A DNA stretch of 64,000 nucleotides from Thiodiazotropha sp040507225 (GTDB lineage Bacteria > Pseudomonadota > Gammaproteobacteria > Chromatiales > Chromatiaceae). The translations under genes were made by a program, and so were the position numbers. The notes below the pieces were generated by a model. It was not told where the DNA came from, searched no databases, and saw nothing but the letters and a program-made list of their open reading frames with translations. The stretch covers positions 1,116,001 to 1,180,000 of the forward strand of contig JBEVVG010000001.1 in NCBI GenBank assembly GCA_040507225.1. Reading direction: 5' to 3'. Each line of letters starts with the position of its first letter. Positions within the stretch are counted from its first letter, which is position 1. This document shows, piece after piece, positions 17,567 to 26,329 of the stretch.

Positions 17567-17591
17567 TTAAAAAGTATTCCCTAATACCTTT
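17567..17591 (-). terminator. Rho-independent terminator of dnaB-alr-radA
   Basis: On the minus strand AAGGTATT, an AGGG loop and AATACTTTTT form an 8-bp stem (one G-U pair) running into a T-tract about 55 bp after the radA stop. Confidence 0.6.
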
Positions 17592-17643
17592 CTAGATCAA
17601 CCGCACACCATAAGCAAGCCCAACAGCCCCACAAACCACCCCA

Positions 17644-19017
17644 TCAATCAATCTGCAAAACCTCAGAAAGACTCTCAACCCCAATAACCTCCAACCCCTC
17701 AACCCCCTGCTTCGGCCGATTCGCCTTGGGCACCACCGCCCGCTTGAACCCATGCTTGGCCGCCTCGCGCAGCCGTTCCGGCCCATTCGGCACCGGCCGG
17801 ATCTCCCCGGTCAATCCCACTTCGCCGAACACCACCAGCCCCTGGTCCAGGGGACGGTTGCGGAAACTCGACAGCGCTGACATCAGCACCGCCAGGTCGG
17901 AGGCGGTCTCGGTGATGCGCACCCCGCCGACCACGTTGACGTAGACGTCCTGGTCGAACATGCCGATGCCGCCGTGGCGGTGCAGTACCGCCAGCAGCAT
18001 GGAGAGGCGGTTCTGTTCCAGGCCGAGGGTGACCCTTCGGGGATTGGCCAGGGGGCTTTCATCCACCAGGGACTGCACCTCCACCAGCAGCGGGCGGGTG
18101 CCCTCCCGGGTCACCAGGATGACGCTGCCCGGGACCTTTTCGGCCTGGCGGGAGAGGAAGATCGCGGAGGGGTTGTTGACCTCTTTGAGGCCCTTGTCGG
18201 TCATCGCGAACATGCCCAGTTCGTTGACCGCGCCGAAGCGGTTCTTGATCGCGCGGATCAGCCGGTATTGGCTGCCGGACTCGCCCTCGAAGTAGAGCAC
18301 CGTGTCCACCATGTGCTCCAGCACCCGGGGTCCGGCGAGGCTGCCCTCCTTGGTCACATGCCCGACCAGGAACAGGGCGGTGCCGCTGCGCTTGGCGAAG
18401 TGCACCAGCTGCGCGGTGGCCTCCCGCACCTGGGAGACCGAGCCCGGGGCGGACTGCAGCAGTTCGGTGTACATGGTCTGGATGGAGTCGAGCACCATCA
18501 CCTGGGGGCGTTCCTGCTCGGCGGCGGCGATGATCCGCTCCACGTGGGTTTCGGGGAGCAGCTTGAGGGGTTCCACCGGCAGCCCCAGGCGTTTGGCGCG
18601 CAGGGTGATCTGGCGCGGCGACTCCTCGCCGGAGACGTAGAGGGTGCGCATTTCGCCGGCGAGCCGCGCCAGGGTCTGGATCAGCAGGGTCGACTTGCCG
18701 ATGCCCGGGTCGCCGCCGATGAGCACCACCGAGCCCTCCACCAGGCCGCCGCCGAGCACCCGGTCGAGTTCCGAGCTGCCGGTGGCGAAGCGGGCCTCCC
18801 GGTCGGTCTCCACCTCGGCCAGGGAGAGCACCTGGGGGCTGGTGTGACCGGTGTACCCGGTGTAGCGCCCCTGCCCGCTCGTGGATGGAGCGACCGTTTC
18901 CTCCAGGGCGTTCCAGGCCTGGCACTCGGAGCACTGCCCGGCCCATTTGGGGAAGGTCGCGCCGCATTCGCGGCAGACATATAGGGCCTTGCCGGGTTTG
19001 CGTCCGCCCTGGGCCAT
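17644..19017 (-). CDS. radA: DNA repair protein RadA
   Basis: RadA is a RecA-like ATPase that promotes branch migration at recombination intermediates. The 457-residue protein has the N-terminal C4 zinc finger (CRECGATFPKWAGQCSEC), Walker A GGDPGIGKST, the family-specific KNRFG motif and a C-terminal Lon-like domain (GGVRITETASDLAVLMSA). Its ATG overlaps the alr TGA by one base (TGATG), so translation is probably coupled. The gene order dnaB-alr-radA is common in gammaproteobacteria. Confidence 0.97.
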   Translation of the reverse strand: MAQGGRKPGKALYVCRECGATFPKWAGQCSECQAWNALEETVAPSTSGQGRYTGYTGHTSPQVLSLAEVETDREARFATGSSELDRVLGGGLVEGSVVLIGGDPGIGKSTLLIQTLARLAGEMRTLYVSGEESPRQITLRAKRLGLPVEPLKLLPETHVERIIAAAEQERPQVMVLDSIQTMYTELLQSAPGSVSQVREATAQLVHFAKRSGTALFLVGHVTKEGSLAGPRVLEHMVDTVLYFEGESGSQYRLIRAIKNRFGAVNELGMFAMTDKGLKEVNNPSAIFLSRQAEKVPGSVILVTREGTRPLLVEVQSLVDESPLANPRRVTLGLEQNRLSMLLAVLHRHGGIGMFDQDVYVNVVGGVRITETASDLAVLMSALSSFRNRPLDQGLVVFGEVGLTGEIRPVPNGPERLREAAKHGFKRAVVPKANRPKQGVEGLEVIGVESLSEVLQID

Positions 19018-20114
19018 CAGCGGGTCTCCTCAAGGTTGCAATCGATGAAGGGCACCCGCCGGGTGACCCCGCACAGCAGTTCGTAGGCGATGGTGCCGGC
19101 CTGTTCGGCGATCTCTTCCACCGGCAGCCCCTCTCCCCAGAGCACCGCCGGGTCGCCGATGCGGATGTCGGGCAGCGCCCGGGCGTCCACGGTGATCATG
19201 TCCATGGAGACCCGCCCGGCCAGGGGCAGGATCCGGTCCCGCACCCGCACCGGGGTGCCGGAGGGGGCATGGCGGGGATAGCCGTCGCCGTAGCCCACCG
19301 CGATCACCGCCAGCGGCATCGCTTCGGGACAGCGGTAGGTGCCGCCGTAGCCGACCGTCTCACCGGCCCGACACTGCTTGACCGAGATCACCCGGCTCTC
19401 CAGGGTCATCACCGGACGCAGGCCCACCTGCCCGGCCTGGGAGTCGAGAAACGGGGAGACGCCGTAGAGCATGATCCCGGGGCGCACCCAGTCGGCATGG
19501 CTCTCGGGCACCCCGAGGATCCCGGCGGAGTTGGCCAGGGAGCGGGCCCGGTAGGGGCTGGGGTCGAGACTGAAAAACTTCTGGCACTGCTGTTGGGTCA
19601 GTGGATCCGCCGGGGCGTCGGCACAGGCCAGGTGGGAGATCAGGTGCAGCTCGCCAACCGCCGGGTGACGGGTCAGGCGTTCGCTGACCTGGGCCACCGA
19701 TCGAGGATCGAAACCGAGCCGGTGCATGCCGGTGTCCACCTTGAGCCACACCGGGAGGGGGGCTTTGAGGTCGTTGCCTTCAGGCAGTTCATCGAGCTGG
19801 CGGGGGTGGTGGATGACCGGCTCCAGCCCGGCCTCGGCGGCAGCCTGGAACTCGGCCCGGGTGGAACAGGCGGAGAGGATCAGGATGCGCTGTTGAAAGC
19901 CGTTGCGGCGCAGTTCGAGGGCCTCGTCGAGACGCGCCACGGCGTAGCCGTCCGCCTCTGTCAGGGTCCGCGCCACCCGCAGCATGCCGTGGCCGTAGGC
20001 GTCGGCCTTGATCACCGCCCAGACCTTGCACCCGGGGGCTGCCTGGCGGGCCCGGTTGAGGTTGTGGCGAAGCGCCGCGTGATCGATGCGCGCCTGCGGG
20101 GCGAAGGCCATCAA
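19017..20114 (-). CDS. alr: Alanine racemase
   Basis: Alr is the PLP-dependent enzyme that interconverts L- and D-alanine for peptidoglycan synthesis. The 365-residue protein has the PLP-lysine motif VIKADAYGHGM near the N-terminus, the PLP-binding NSAGIL, and the catalytic tyrosine region GYGGTYR in the C-terminal barrel. It overlaps dnaB upstream by 4 bp (ATGA) and radA downstream by 1 bp. Confidence 0.97.
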   Translation of the reverse strand: MMAFAPQARIDHAALRHNLNRARQAAPGCKVWAVIKADAYGHGMLRVARTLTEADGYAVARLDEALELRRNGFQQRILILSACSTRAEFQAAAEAGLEPVIHHPRQLDELPEGNDLKAPLPVWLKVDTGMHRLGFDPRSVAQVSERLTRHPAVGELHLISHLACADAPADPLTQQQCQKFFSLDPSPYRARSLANSAGILGVPESHADWVRPGIMLYGVSPFLDSQAGQVGLRPVMTLESRVISVKQCRAGETVGYGGTYRCPEAMPLAVIAVGYGDGYPRHAPSGTPVRVRDRILPLAGRVSMDMITVDARALPDIRIGDPAVLWGEGLPVEEIAEQAGTIAYELLCGVTRRVPFIDCNLEETR

Positions 20115-21517
20115 TAGCCCTCGCTGCCGTAGATATCGTCCGCGTAGTTCTCGAATTTGGTGTACTTGCCCAGGAAGGTCAGGCGGGTGGTGCCGATCGG
20201 GCCGTTACGCTGCTTGCCGATGATGATCTCGGCGATGCCCTTGTCGGGACTGTCCTCGTTGTAAACCTCGTCCCGGTAGATGAACACGATCAGATCCGCG
20301 TCCTGCTCGATGGCACCCGACTCGCGCAGGTCCGACATGATGGGACGCTTGTTGGTGCGTTGCTCGAGGCTGCGATTGAGCTGGGAGAGCGCGATCACCG
20401 GCACGTCCAGTTCCTTGGCCAGGGCCTTGAGAGAGCGGGAGATGGCGGAGATCTCGTTGGTGCGGTTGTCCCCCTCCCCCGGCGCCTGCATCAGCTGCAG
20501 GTAGTCGATCACAATCAGCCCCAGGTCGTCGTGTTCGCGCTTCAGGCGGCGCGCCCGGGCGCGCACCTCGGTGGGGGTGAGGGCCGGGGTGTCGTCGATG
20601 TAGAGCTTGGTTTCCGCGAGCATGCTCACCGCCGAGGAGAGGCGCGGCCATTCGTCGTCTTCGAGCTTGCCGGTGCGCACCCGCAACTGGTCGATGCGCC
20701 CCAGTGAGGACATCATGCGCATCGCCAGGGCGTCGCCGGGCATCTCCATACTGTAGACCGCCACCGCCTTCTTGCCCTGGATCGCCACGTTCTCGGCGAT
20801 GTTCATGGCGAAGGTGGTCTTGCCCATGGAGGGACGCCCCGCAACGATGATCAGATCCGCGTGCTGCAGCCCTGAGGTCATCTGGTCGAAGTCGGAAAAG
20901 CCGGTGCTCAGGCCGGTGATCGGTTCGTCCTGCTGGAACAGGGTCTCGATCCTGTCCACCGCCTTGGTCAGCAGGGATTTGATGGCGGTGAAGCCGCCCT
21001 TGCCCTTGCTGGTCTGCTCGGCGATCTCGAACACCTTGCGCTCGGCGTTGTCGAGCAGTTCCTCCGCCTTGCGGCCCTGGGGATGGAAGGCGCTGTCGGA
21101 GATGTCGGTGCCCACCGATATCAGCTGACGCATCACCGAGTACTCGCGCACGATGCCCGCATAGGAGGTGATGTTGGCCGCGCTGGGGGTCTCCTCGGCG
21201 AGCCGCACCAGATACGGCAGCCCGCCGCCCTGCTCCAGCTCTTCCTTGCGCTCCAGGTGTTCCGCCAGGGTCACCACGTCGAAGGGCTGGCTGTCCTCCG
21301 CCTGGGCGGCGATGGCGCTGAAAATAAGACGGTGCTCCTTGCGGTAGAAATCGCTCTCCACCACCAGGTCGGCGATCTTGTCCCAGCTGGCGTTGTCCAG
21401 CATCAGCCCGCCGATCACCGACTGCTCGGCCTGGATCGAGTGCGGCGGCACCTTGATGGCGCGGGTATCGAGATCCGGAAAGACCGGCGGTTCATCTGGG
21501 TAAGCGGGTTCCGACAT
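20111..21517 (-). CDS. dnaB: Replicative DNA helicase DnaB
   Basis: DnaB is the hexameric fork helicase. The 468-residue protein shows the N-terminal primase-interacting domain (PPHSIQAEQSVIGGLMLDN), the RecA-like motor with Walker A AGRPSMGKTTFAM, the VIDYLQLM Walker B and the DLRESGAIEQDAD motif. There is no intein interruption. It is the first gene of the dnaB-alr-radA operon and faces a long non-coding region upstream. Confidence 0.98.
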   Translation of the reverse strand: MSEPAYPDEPPVFPDLDTRAIKVPPHSIQAEQSVIGGLMLDNASWDKIADLVVESDFYRKEHRLIFSAIAAQAEDSQPFDVVTLAEHLERKEELEQGGGLPYLVRLAEETPSAANITSYAGIVREYSVMRQLISVGTDISDSAFHPQGRKAEELLDNAERKVFEIAEQTSKGKGGFTAIKSLLTKAVDRIETLFQQDEPITGLSTGFSDFDQMTSGLQHADLIIVAGRPSMGKTTFAMNIAENVAIQGKKAVAVYSMEMPGDALAMRMMSSLGRIDQLRVRTGKLEDDEWPRLSSAVSMLAETKLYIDDTPALTPTEVRARARRLKREHDDLGLIVIDYLQLMQAPGEGDNRTNEISAISRSLKALAKELDVPVIALSQLNRSLEQRTNKRPIMSDLRESGAIEQDADLIVFIYRDEVYNEDSPDKGIAEIIIGKQRNGPIGTTRLTFLGKYTKFENYADDIYGSEGY

Positions 21518-21747
21518 CGAGGCTGGTCTGTGGTGTTAGGAAACGGGAAGTGGTCGCTTAGGATACGGCATCGGGAGGGGCTAGAAAAGTGCGCGAGGTC
21601 ACGGGTGTGGGGGATTGTTTGTGGGTGGTTGGGGTGGTCGGGTTGTTGATGTTGCGGGTGCGATTGTGAGGCTTGTGGGAGTGGGGTGTGTTTGGTGTGG
21701 GTGTGCTTGTGGCGTGTTGTTTGGTTGTTTTGACCCCACCTATCCCG

Positions 21748-21821
21748 GCCCTCTCCCACGAGGGCAGAGGGGGAATGCTTGGGTGGGGTTTGTGTTGGTT
21801 TGTGGTTCTTCGCTTTCTGCG
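21748..21821 (+). repeat. Dispersed repeat, copy A
   Basis: CCCTCTCCC followed by GGGTGGGGTTTGTG and CGCTTTCTGCG recurs at 22138-22210 in the same orientation with scattered differences. It resembles the CTCTCCC(N)GAG-type palindromic repeats frequent between gammaproteobacterial genes. Confidence 0.7.
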
Positions 21822-21913
21822 GGTTTCCGGTTTGCACGGCATTTTCACCCGGGACAAGGCGGTGATATTCGCTCCTCTTGAGATACCCGTGCGGCCCGAG
21901 CGAGAAGCGCAGC

Positions 21914-21973
21914 AAAAACCGATCAGCGGGGCTGGCTGTTTGAGCGCAGCGAGTTCCAGCCCCGCCGGTTTTT
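21914..21973. repeat. Long inverted repeat
   Basis: Arms AAAAACCG (21914-21921) plus CGGGGCTGG (21927-21935) pair with CCAGCCCCG (21956-21964) plus CGGTTTTT (21966-21973) around a 20-nt loop, with only the ATCAG bulge unpaired. T-runs on both sides would allow it to work as a bidirectional terminator. Confidence 0.7.
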
Positions 21974-22137
21974 GTGAGCATCACAGCGGTCCCCGCAGGG
22001 GCGGGACAGTCGGGAGCCCTTTCTTTTGGTTACTTTTCTTTTGGCGCAAACGAATAGTGACTCGCCCAGTAGGGCGAAACCATCACTTGCAGAAATGAAA
22101 CAAATAACGAAAGGCAGCAAACCGATCCGATGAGAAC

Positions 22138-22210
22138 CCCCTCTCCCGAGAGGGCGAGGAAGTTTGCCTGGGTGGGGTTTGTGATGATTCGTGGTTTTTC
22201 GCTTTCTGCG
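22138..22210 (+). repeat. Dispersed repeat, copy B
   Basis: Second copy of the element at 21748-21821, sharing the CCCTCTCCC head, GGGTGGGGTTTGTG centre and TTCGCTTTCTGCG end. Confidence 0.7.
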
Positions 22211-22350
22211 ACATCAATGATCACACTCTGCTCCAATCAGGCAAAGCCGGATCAAGCTTTATCGGGTGTGTAAGCGCGGGACGCAGCAGAGCATGCGTTG
22301 GCGACGACCAACGCAGGATGTTCAGGCAGGACGGAAAGGCCTTGTCCGGG

Positions 22351-22384
22351 CCCTGGCCCGGGTCCGGAAGGACCGGGGCCAGGG
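22351..22384 (-). terminator. GC-rich hairpin after rplI
   Basis: CCCTGGCCCGGGTCC and GGACCGGGGCCAGGG form a 15-bp stem with one mismatch and a GGAA loop, 8 bp beyond the rplI stop. No T-run follows on the minus strand, so it could be an mRNA 3'-end stabiliser rather than an intrinsic terminator. Confidence 0.5.
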
Positions 22385-22391
22385 TCGGTGA

Positions 22392-22841
22392 TCAGGCTTC
22401 GGGAACGATGGTCAGCTTGACGGTGGCGTTGACGTCGGTATGCAGGTGCAGATCGACTTCGTACTCACCGGCGACGCGGAAGGCGCCGTTGGGCAGCAGA
22501 ACCTCTTTCTTGGCCAGCTCTTCGCCCGCATCACTCACCGCCTTGGCGATGTCAGCCGTGCCGACGGAGCCGAACAGACGGCCTTCGTCACCCGCCTTAC
22601 AGGCGATGGTAACGCTCATGCCGTCGAGCTTCTCTTTGCGCGACTCTGCGGCCTGGAGCTTGTCCTGGGCCTCTTTCTCCAGTTCGGCACGACGTGCCTC
22701 GAACTGTTTCATGTTCTCTTCGGTTGCGGGAACCGCACGACCGGTGGGAATCAGGAAATTGCGGCCATAGCCGCTTTTCACACTTACCTTTTCACCCAGG
22801 TCACCCAGGTTTTCCACTTTTTGCAACAGAATAATATCCAT
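22392..22841 (-). CDS. rplI: 50S ribosomal protein L9
   Basis: L9 is a two-domain ribosomal protein joined by a long helix. MDIILLQKVENLGDLG and VKSGYGRNFLIP are the conserved N-terminal domain; the C-terminal domain follows LFGSVGTADIA. The open frame includes an in-frame GTG at 22850, but AAGGG 8 nt before the ATG at 22841 and family length (149 residues) fix the start. Last gene of rpsF-rpsR-DUF2232-rplI. Confidence 0.97.
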   Translation of the reverse strand: MDIILLQKVENLGDLGEKVSVKSGYGRNFLIPTGRAVPATEENMKQFEARRAELEKEAQDKLQAAESRKEKLDGMSVTIACKAGDEGRLFGSVGTADIAKAVSDAGEELAKKEVLLPNGAFRVAGEYEVDLHLHTDVNATVKLTIVPEA

Positions 22842-22912
22842 TGTTATCACCCTTGTAGGTCAAATCATTCGTGCCGGGCCGGTCTTCTCGGAAGAACCTG
22901 CCGTGGCACTTC

Positions 22913-23827
22913 TCACCCTTGTTTCGACGAATCGAAGCGGGTTCGAAAATCCACCCAGATGTCTGCCAGACCCAGTCCGATCAATAGCAGCGCCATCTGA
23001 GGCATAAATATAATCAGCGTCAAGTAAGCCAACACCAGCCAGAGCTGTGCCGAACGCATCTGCTTGAACACGCCGTGCATCACCGCCAGTCCCTGTACGA
23101 ACAGGGTCCCGAGGAACACCATGCCAAGACATCTTACGAAGTCCGGCACGCTGCCCTCCGGCAGCAGGCCCAGTGCCAGGGCGGCGCCGCCCAGAACCCC
23201 GACCGCGGGATGCAGCCTGAGACTCCGGAACTCTTCGCCGAACCCGCCCGGGTTATACAGCAGGGCTTGCCACCAGCGCGCCAGGAACAGACTGAACACG
23301 GTCTGCAGCACCACTGCCACGGCCATCATGCCGCACATCATATTCGACAGCTGGGCGATGACCTCGGTGCTCTGCTCCGCATCGATCAGACCGGCCTCGA
23401 TGAACCTCTGGCCCATCGGTTCCAGGTAGGTTTTCCAGAACCCGGCGGGGTTTCCCCCCATGCTGAGGTACTGCACCACTATGGTGATGAAACCCAAGCC
23501 CATTCCGGCCTGAACCGAGAGATCCAGGGAGCGGGTGTTGCGCAGCAACGCCCCGAGCAAAACCATCGGCAACCAGAGTATCAGCAGCAGTCCCAGCGCG
23601 GGCATCGGCGTGCCGACGATGAGTCCCATCAGCAGACCGCTGGCCAGGGTGGACAGGAGCAGGGTTTTGATCCCCGCCGACCCCCCCTGACGAAGGGTCA
23701 CCAATGCCACACAGGCGCTGCTGAACAGGCCGATCAAGGGAAAGAAAGGAGCCAGCATGGCGAATACGGTGGTCACCAGTACGGCCTGGGCCTGACCCCG
23801 CATCACGAATGATGCCAAAACTTTCAT
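22913..23827 (-). CDS. DUF2232 integral membrane protein
   Basis: The 304-residue protein is almost entirely hydrophobic, with about eight predicted membrane helices (for example VLVTTVFAMLAPFFPLIGLF near the N-terminus and LTLIIFMPQMALLLIGLGLA near the end). Its place between rpsR and rplI is the usual position of DUF2232/YybS-like proteins in Chromatiales and relatives. The function is unknown. It is cotranscribed with ribosomal genes, which suggests growth-linked expression. Confidence 0.8.
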   Translation of the reverse strand: MKVLASFVMRGQAQAVLVTTVFAMLAPFFPLIGLFSSACVALVTLRQGGSAGIKTLLLSTLASGLLMGLIVGTPMPALGLLLILWLPMVLLGALLRNTRSLDLSVQAGMGLGFITIVVQYLSMGGNPAGFWKTYLEPMGQRFIEAGLIDAEQSTEVIAQLSNMMCGMMAVAVVLQTVFSLFLARWWQALLYNPGGFGEEFRSLRLHPAVGVLGGAALALGLLPEGSVPDFVRCLGMVFLGTLFVQGLAVMHGVFKQMRSAQLWLVLAYLTLIIFMPQMALLLIGLGLADIWVDFRTRFDSSKQG

Positions 23828-23859
23828 TCCGCTATCCCGGCAGGTGTTGTCTCCTTAAC

Positions 23860-24084
23860 TCAGTGCTGATCCGTGTAAGGCAGCAGTGCCAGGTAGCGGG
23901 CGCGCTTGATCGCTGACGCCAGCTGACGCTGATACTTGGCCTTGGTGCCGGTGATGCGGCTCGGTACGATCTTGCCGCTTTCGCTCACGTAGGCCTTGAG
24001 CAGATTCAGGTCCTTGTAATCGATCTCGGTGATGCCTTCCGCGGTGAACCGACAATATTTCTTACGACGAAAAAAACGTGCCAT
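23860..24084 (-). CDS. rpsR: 30S ribosomal protein S18
   Basis: S18 binds S6 on the 30S platform. The 74-residue protein has the typical ARFFRRKKYCRF start, YKDLNLLKAYVSESGKIVPS and RARYLALLPY end. It follows rpsF by 29 bp in the standard rpsF-rpsR order. Confidence 0.98.
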   Translation of the reverse strand: MARFFRRKKYCRFTAEGITEIDYKDLNLLKAYVSESGKIVPSRITGTKAKYQRQLASAIKRARYLALLPYTDQH

Positions 24085-24113
24085 TTGCTATGTCCTCTCG
24101 TTAATCCTGATGC

Positions 24114-24539
24114 TCAATCATCATCCGACGAATCATTGCTGTCGTCGGAATCGTCGTCATCATCATCATCCGAACTGTCATCGTCATCCCGACGGCTGCG
24201 GGAGGGACGCTCTTCCTCTTCCTGCGACTTGGCAAGCTGGGAGAGTTCGGTGATGGCCTCATCACGACGGATGAACATGTTGCGGATGACCGCGTCGTTG
24301 AAACGGAACGCGCTCTGCAGTTCGGACAAGGCTTCGCTGTCGCACTCGATGTTCATCAGAACATAGTGCGCCTTGTGGATCTTATTGATGGGATAGGCCA
24401 GTTGACGGCGGCCCCAATCCTCGAGACGGTGGATCTTGCCACCTTTGGTTTCGATACCTGCGCGATAACGCTCGATCATAGCAGGTACCTGTTCACTCTG
24501 ATCCGGGTGGACCAGGAACACGACTTCATAGTGCCTCAT
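24114..24539 (-). CDS. rpsF: 30S ribosomal protein S6 with long acidic tail
   Basis: The first 100 residues are a standard S6 (MRHYEVVFLVHPDQSEQVP; WGRRQLAYPINK). The C-terminus continues for about 40 residues of almost pure Asp/Ser. In Escherichia coli the S6 tail is short and is extended after translation with glutamates by RimK; here a longer acid tail is genome-encoded. First gene of the operon, behind a clear promoter and an AAGGAG site. Confidence 0.97.
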   Translation of the reverse strand: MRHYEVVFLVHPDQSEQVPAMIERYRAGIETKGGKIHRLEDWGRRQLAYPINKIHKAHYVLMNIECDSEALSELQSAFRFNDAVIRNMFIRRDEAITELSQLAKSQEEEERPSRSRRDDDDSSDDDDDDDSDDSNDSSDDD

Positions 24540-24665
24540 TGTATCTCCTTACGGGTTAGGCAGCCTTCTGCATGGGCAGTAAGGCAAGGAGTGATGCCCG
24601 GTCCACATGCACGAGCCGGACGAAATCACGTCTCGGGCAGGTTGTCGGGCACCGGGAAGCCGCGG

Positions 24666-24694
24666 ATTCTACCTTTTTGCCGGGAGAACCGCAA
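24666..24694 (-). promoter_or_regulatory. Sigma-70 promoter of rpsF-rpsR-DUF2232-rplI
   Basis: On the minus strand TTGCGG and TAGAAT are separated by exactly 17 nt, about 120 bp before rpsF. The -10 box matches five of six consensus positions. The leader is long enough for autogenous control by the S6-S18 complex, but I did not identify its binding motif. Confidence 0.6.
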
Positions 24695-24757
24695 ATGGAT
24701 CCGCGCGCCCGGAACTTCGGGCGCCGCGGGTGATGGGAGCGGTTGTCTGGAACCGGA

Positions 24758-25519
24758 TCAGAAGTCGGCCTGGAGACCCAGGTAGAGACCCTCGAAGGCC
24801 CAGTCGGTGTAGATGCCGTCCAGGTCGTCCAGCTCCAGGCTGAAACGCCGGTAGCCGCCCTTCAGACGCACATCCACGGGCAGGCTCTCAACCAGACCGA
24901 ATGCGACACCGGCCTGGTAGTCCTGCAGGGTGTGATCACCGATGCTCAGGATGTTGATATCCCCGTAGAGGGAAAAGCGGGTCGCCGGAATGCCGATCTC
25001 GGTGGCGCCGTAGAGCATCGGCACATAGCCCTTGAAGTGATCCTGGGAGGCCTGGTTGGCGTCGTCCTTGCTCTCGAAACGGATGTCGCCATCGAGATAT
25101 TTGAGGTTGAGACCGAAATCGAACGACAGTACGTCGTTGTCGAAGACTTCATAATAGAAGATGAAATCGCTGCTCTGGACATCGAACTCCATGTTCACGT
25201 CCGATCCGGCGTCATAGTCCACACCGGCGTAGGAAAAACTCCCCGACAGACGCACATCGTCCTCGGCACTGAGATCGTTGGTGCGGAGTTTGAAATTGGG
25301 AATGATCGGGATCGGATGCTCGAAGGCCAGGGAGAACACCCCCGTGCCTGAGGAACCCAGGTCGAAGTCCTGCATCTCGCTTTTGGTGGTATCGGACAGC
25401 GAGCCCGTGGAATCCACGTTCCAGGCGCCGATATCGACGGTGAACCCCAGCATGTCGGCCTGAACCGGCAGGGCCAGGGCGGACGACAACAGCATCAGGC
25501 AGTTGAGGCGTTTCATCAT
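24758..25519 (-). CDS. TIGR04219-type outer-membrane beta-barrel protein
   Basis: The protein begins with a signal peptide (MKRLNCLMLLSSALALPVQA) and continues as alternating amphipathic strands ending in an aromatic residue (GLYLGLQADF), the hallmark of outer-membrane barrels. About 253 residues and the LGFTVDIGAWNVDSTG start match the TIGR04219 family. GGAGG ahead of two adjacent ATGs supports a start at 25519 rather than the frame's first ATG at 25546. The function is unknown. Confidence 0.75.
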   Translation of the reverse strand: MMKRLNCLMLLSSALALPVQADMLGFTVDIGAWNVDSTGSLSDTTKSEMQDFDLGSSGTGVFSLAFEHPIPIIPNFKLRTNDLSAEDDVRLSGSFSYAGVDYDAGSDVNMEFDVQSSDFIFYYEVFDNDVLSFDFGLNLKYLDGDIRFESKDDANQASQDHFKGYVPMLYGATEIGIPATRFSLYGDINILSIGDHTLQDYQAGVAFGLVESLPVDVRLKGGYRRFSLELDDLDGIYTDWAFEGLYLGLQADF

Positions 25520-25570
25520 TCTATCCTCCGCAAAACACAGGTTCACAGGTTGCGCCGAATCCGGATTCAG

Positions 25571-26329
25571 TCATGCGCGTCGAGGTTCGCCGGACCGCTG
25601 CCGAAGCGCCTCGTACAGGGAGATTCCGGCAGCCACGGAGACGTTCAGGCTCTCCACGCTTCCCATCATGGGTAACCTTACCAGGAGGTCGCACTGTTCG
25701 CGAGTCAATCGACGCATTCCCTTCTCCTCACCGCCCATCACCAGCGCCAGGGATCCAGTCAGCGACGCCTGGTAGAGGCTTTGCTGTGCCTCGCCGGCGG
25801 TGCCGATCAGCCACACACCTTCGGACTGCAGCCATTTGAGGGTGCGCGAGAGATTGGTGACCTGCACCAGCGGCACGTTCTCCGCGGCGCCACTGGCAAC
25901 CTTGCGAACCGTCGCGGTGAGTCCCGCGGATTTGTCCTTGGGAATGATCACCGCATCCACCCCGGCGGCGTCCGCGGTGCGCAGGCAGGCCCCCAGGTTG
26001 TGCGGATCCTGAACCCCGTCCAGCGCCAGCAGAAAGGGGGCATGATCGAGGCGCTTCAGCAGCGCCTTGAGATAGGGTTCGTCCTGGGCCTGGCGGGGCA
26101 TCACCGAGAGTGCAACCCCCTGGTGACGGGTCTCGGGAAAACGTTCGTCGAGTTCCCGTCCGGAGACCCGCCGGCAGGCCAGTCCCGACCGTTCGGCGAG
26201 GCTCAGGATCTCCCGCACCCGCTGGTCCTGGCGGGCGGCATCGAGCCACAACTCCCGGGCGTGATGATCCCGGGAAAGGGCCGCCTTGACCGCGTGCAAG
26301 CCGAGGATCCAGGCCTCCTGAGATTTCAT
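25571..26329 (-). CDS. rlmB: 23S rRNA (guanosine-2'-O)-methyltransferase RlmB
   Basis: RlmB methylates the 2'-O of G2251 in 23S rRNA. The 252-residue SPOUT enzyme has an N-terminal L30e-like RNA-binding domain (GLHAVKAALSR), motif 1 around DPHNLGACLRTADAAGVDAVI and the knot motifs MGGEEKGMRRL and GSVESLNVSVAAGISLYE. It overlaps the rnr stop by 4 bp, the usual rnr-rlmB arrangement. Confidence 0.96.
   Translation of the reverse strand: MKSQEAWILGLHAVKAALSRDHHARELWLDAARQDQRVREILSLAERSGLACRRVSGRELDERFPETRHQGVALSVMPRQAQDEPYLKALLKRLDHAPFLLALDGVQDPHNLGACLRTADAAGVDAVIIPKDKSAGLTATVRKVASGAAENVPLVQVTNLSRTLKWLQSEGVWLIGTAGEAQQSLYQASLTGSLALVMGGEEKGMRRLTREQCDLLVRLPMMGSVESLNVSVAAGISLYEALRQRSGEPRRA

Larger units (their letters stand above)
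21518..22391. other. 874-bp non-coding region rich in interspersed repeats
   Basis: Several open frames cross this region, but they are low in complexity (runs of Gly, Val, Trp or Thr, Pro, His) and none has a ribosome site or recognisable protein. The region carries a direct repeat pair, a long inverted repeat, a CTTTTGGTTACTTTTCTTTTGG stretch in shortened form (GGTTACTTTTCTTTTGG) common in gammaproteobacterial intergenic repeats, and a GC-rich hairpin next to rplI. The first 90 bp must hold the dnaB promoter, which I cannot place with confidence. Confidence 0.7.

Noticed and set aside
13812..17643. Integron integrase gene near the cassettes
   Set aside because: No tyrosine-recombinase frame is present on either strand; only attC-type sites are seen, so a full integron was not called.
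21673..22098. Open frame of 141 codons between dnaB and rplI
   Set aside because: Low-complexity composition, no ribosome site, and it runs through dispersed repeats and a long hairpin; it is not a credible gene.
24705..24724. Terminator between the outer-membrane barrel gene and rpsF
   Set aside because: The GCGCCCG/CGGGCGC hairpin has no T-run in either direction and lies upstream of the barrel gene's stop context only by position; the function is not supportable.
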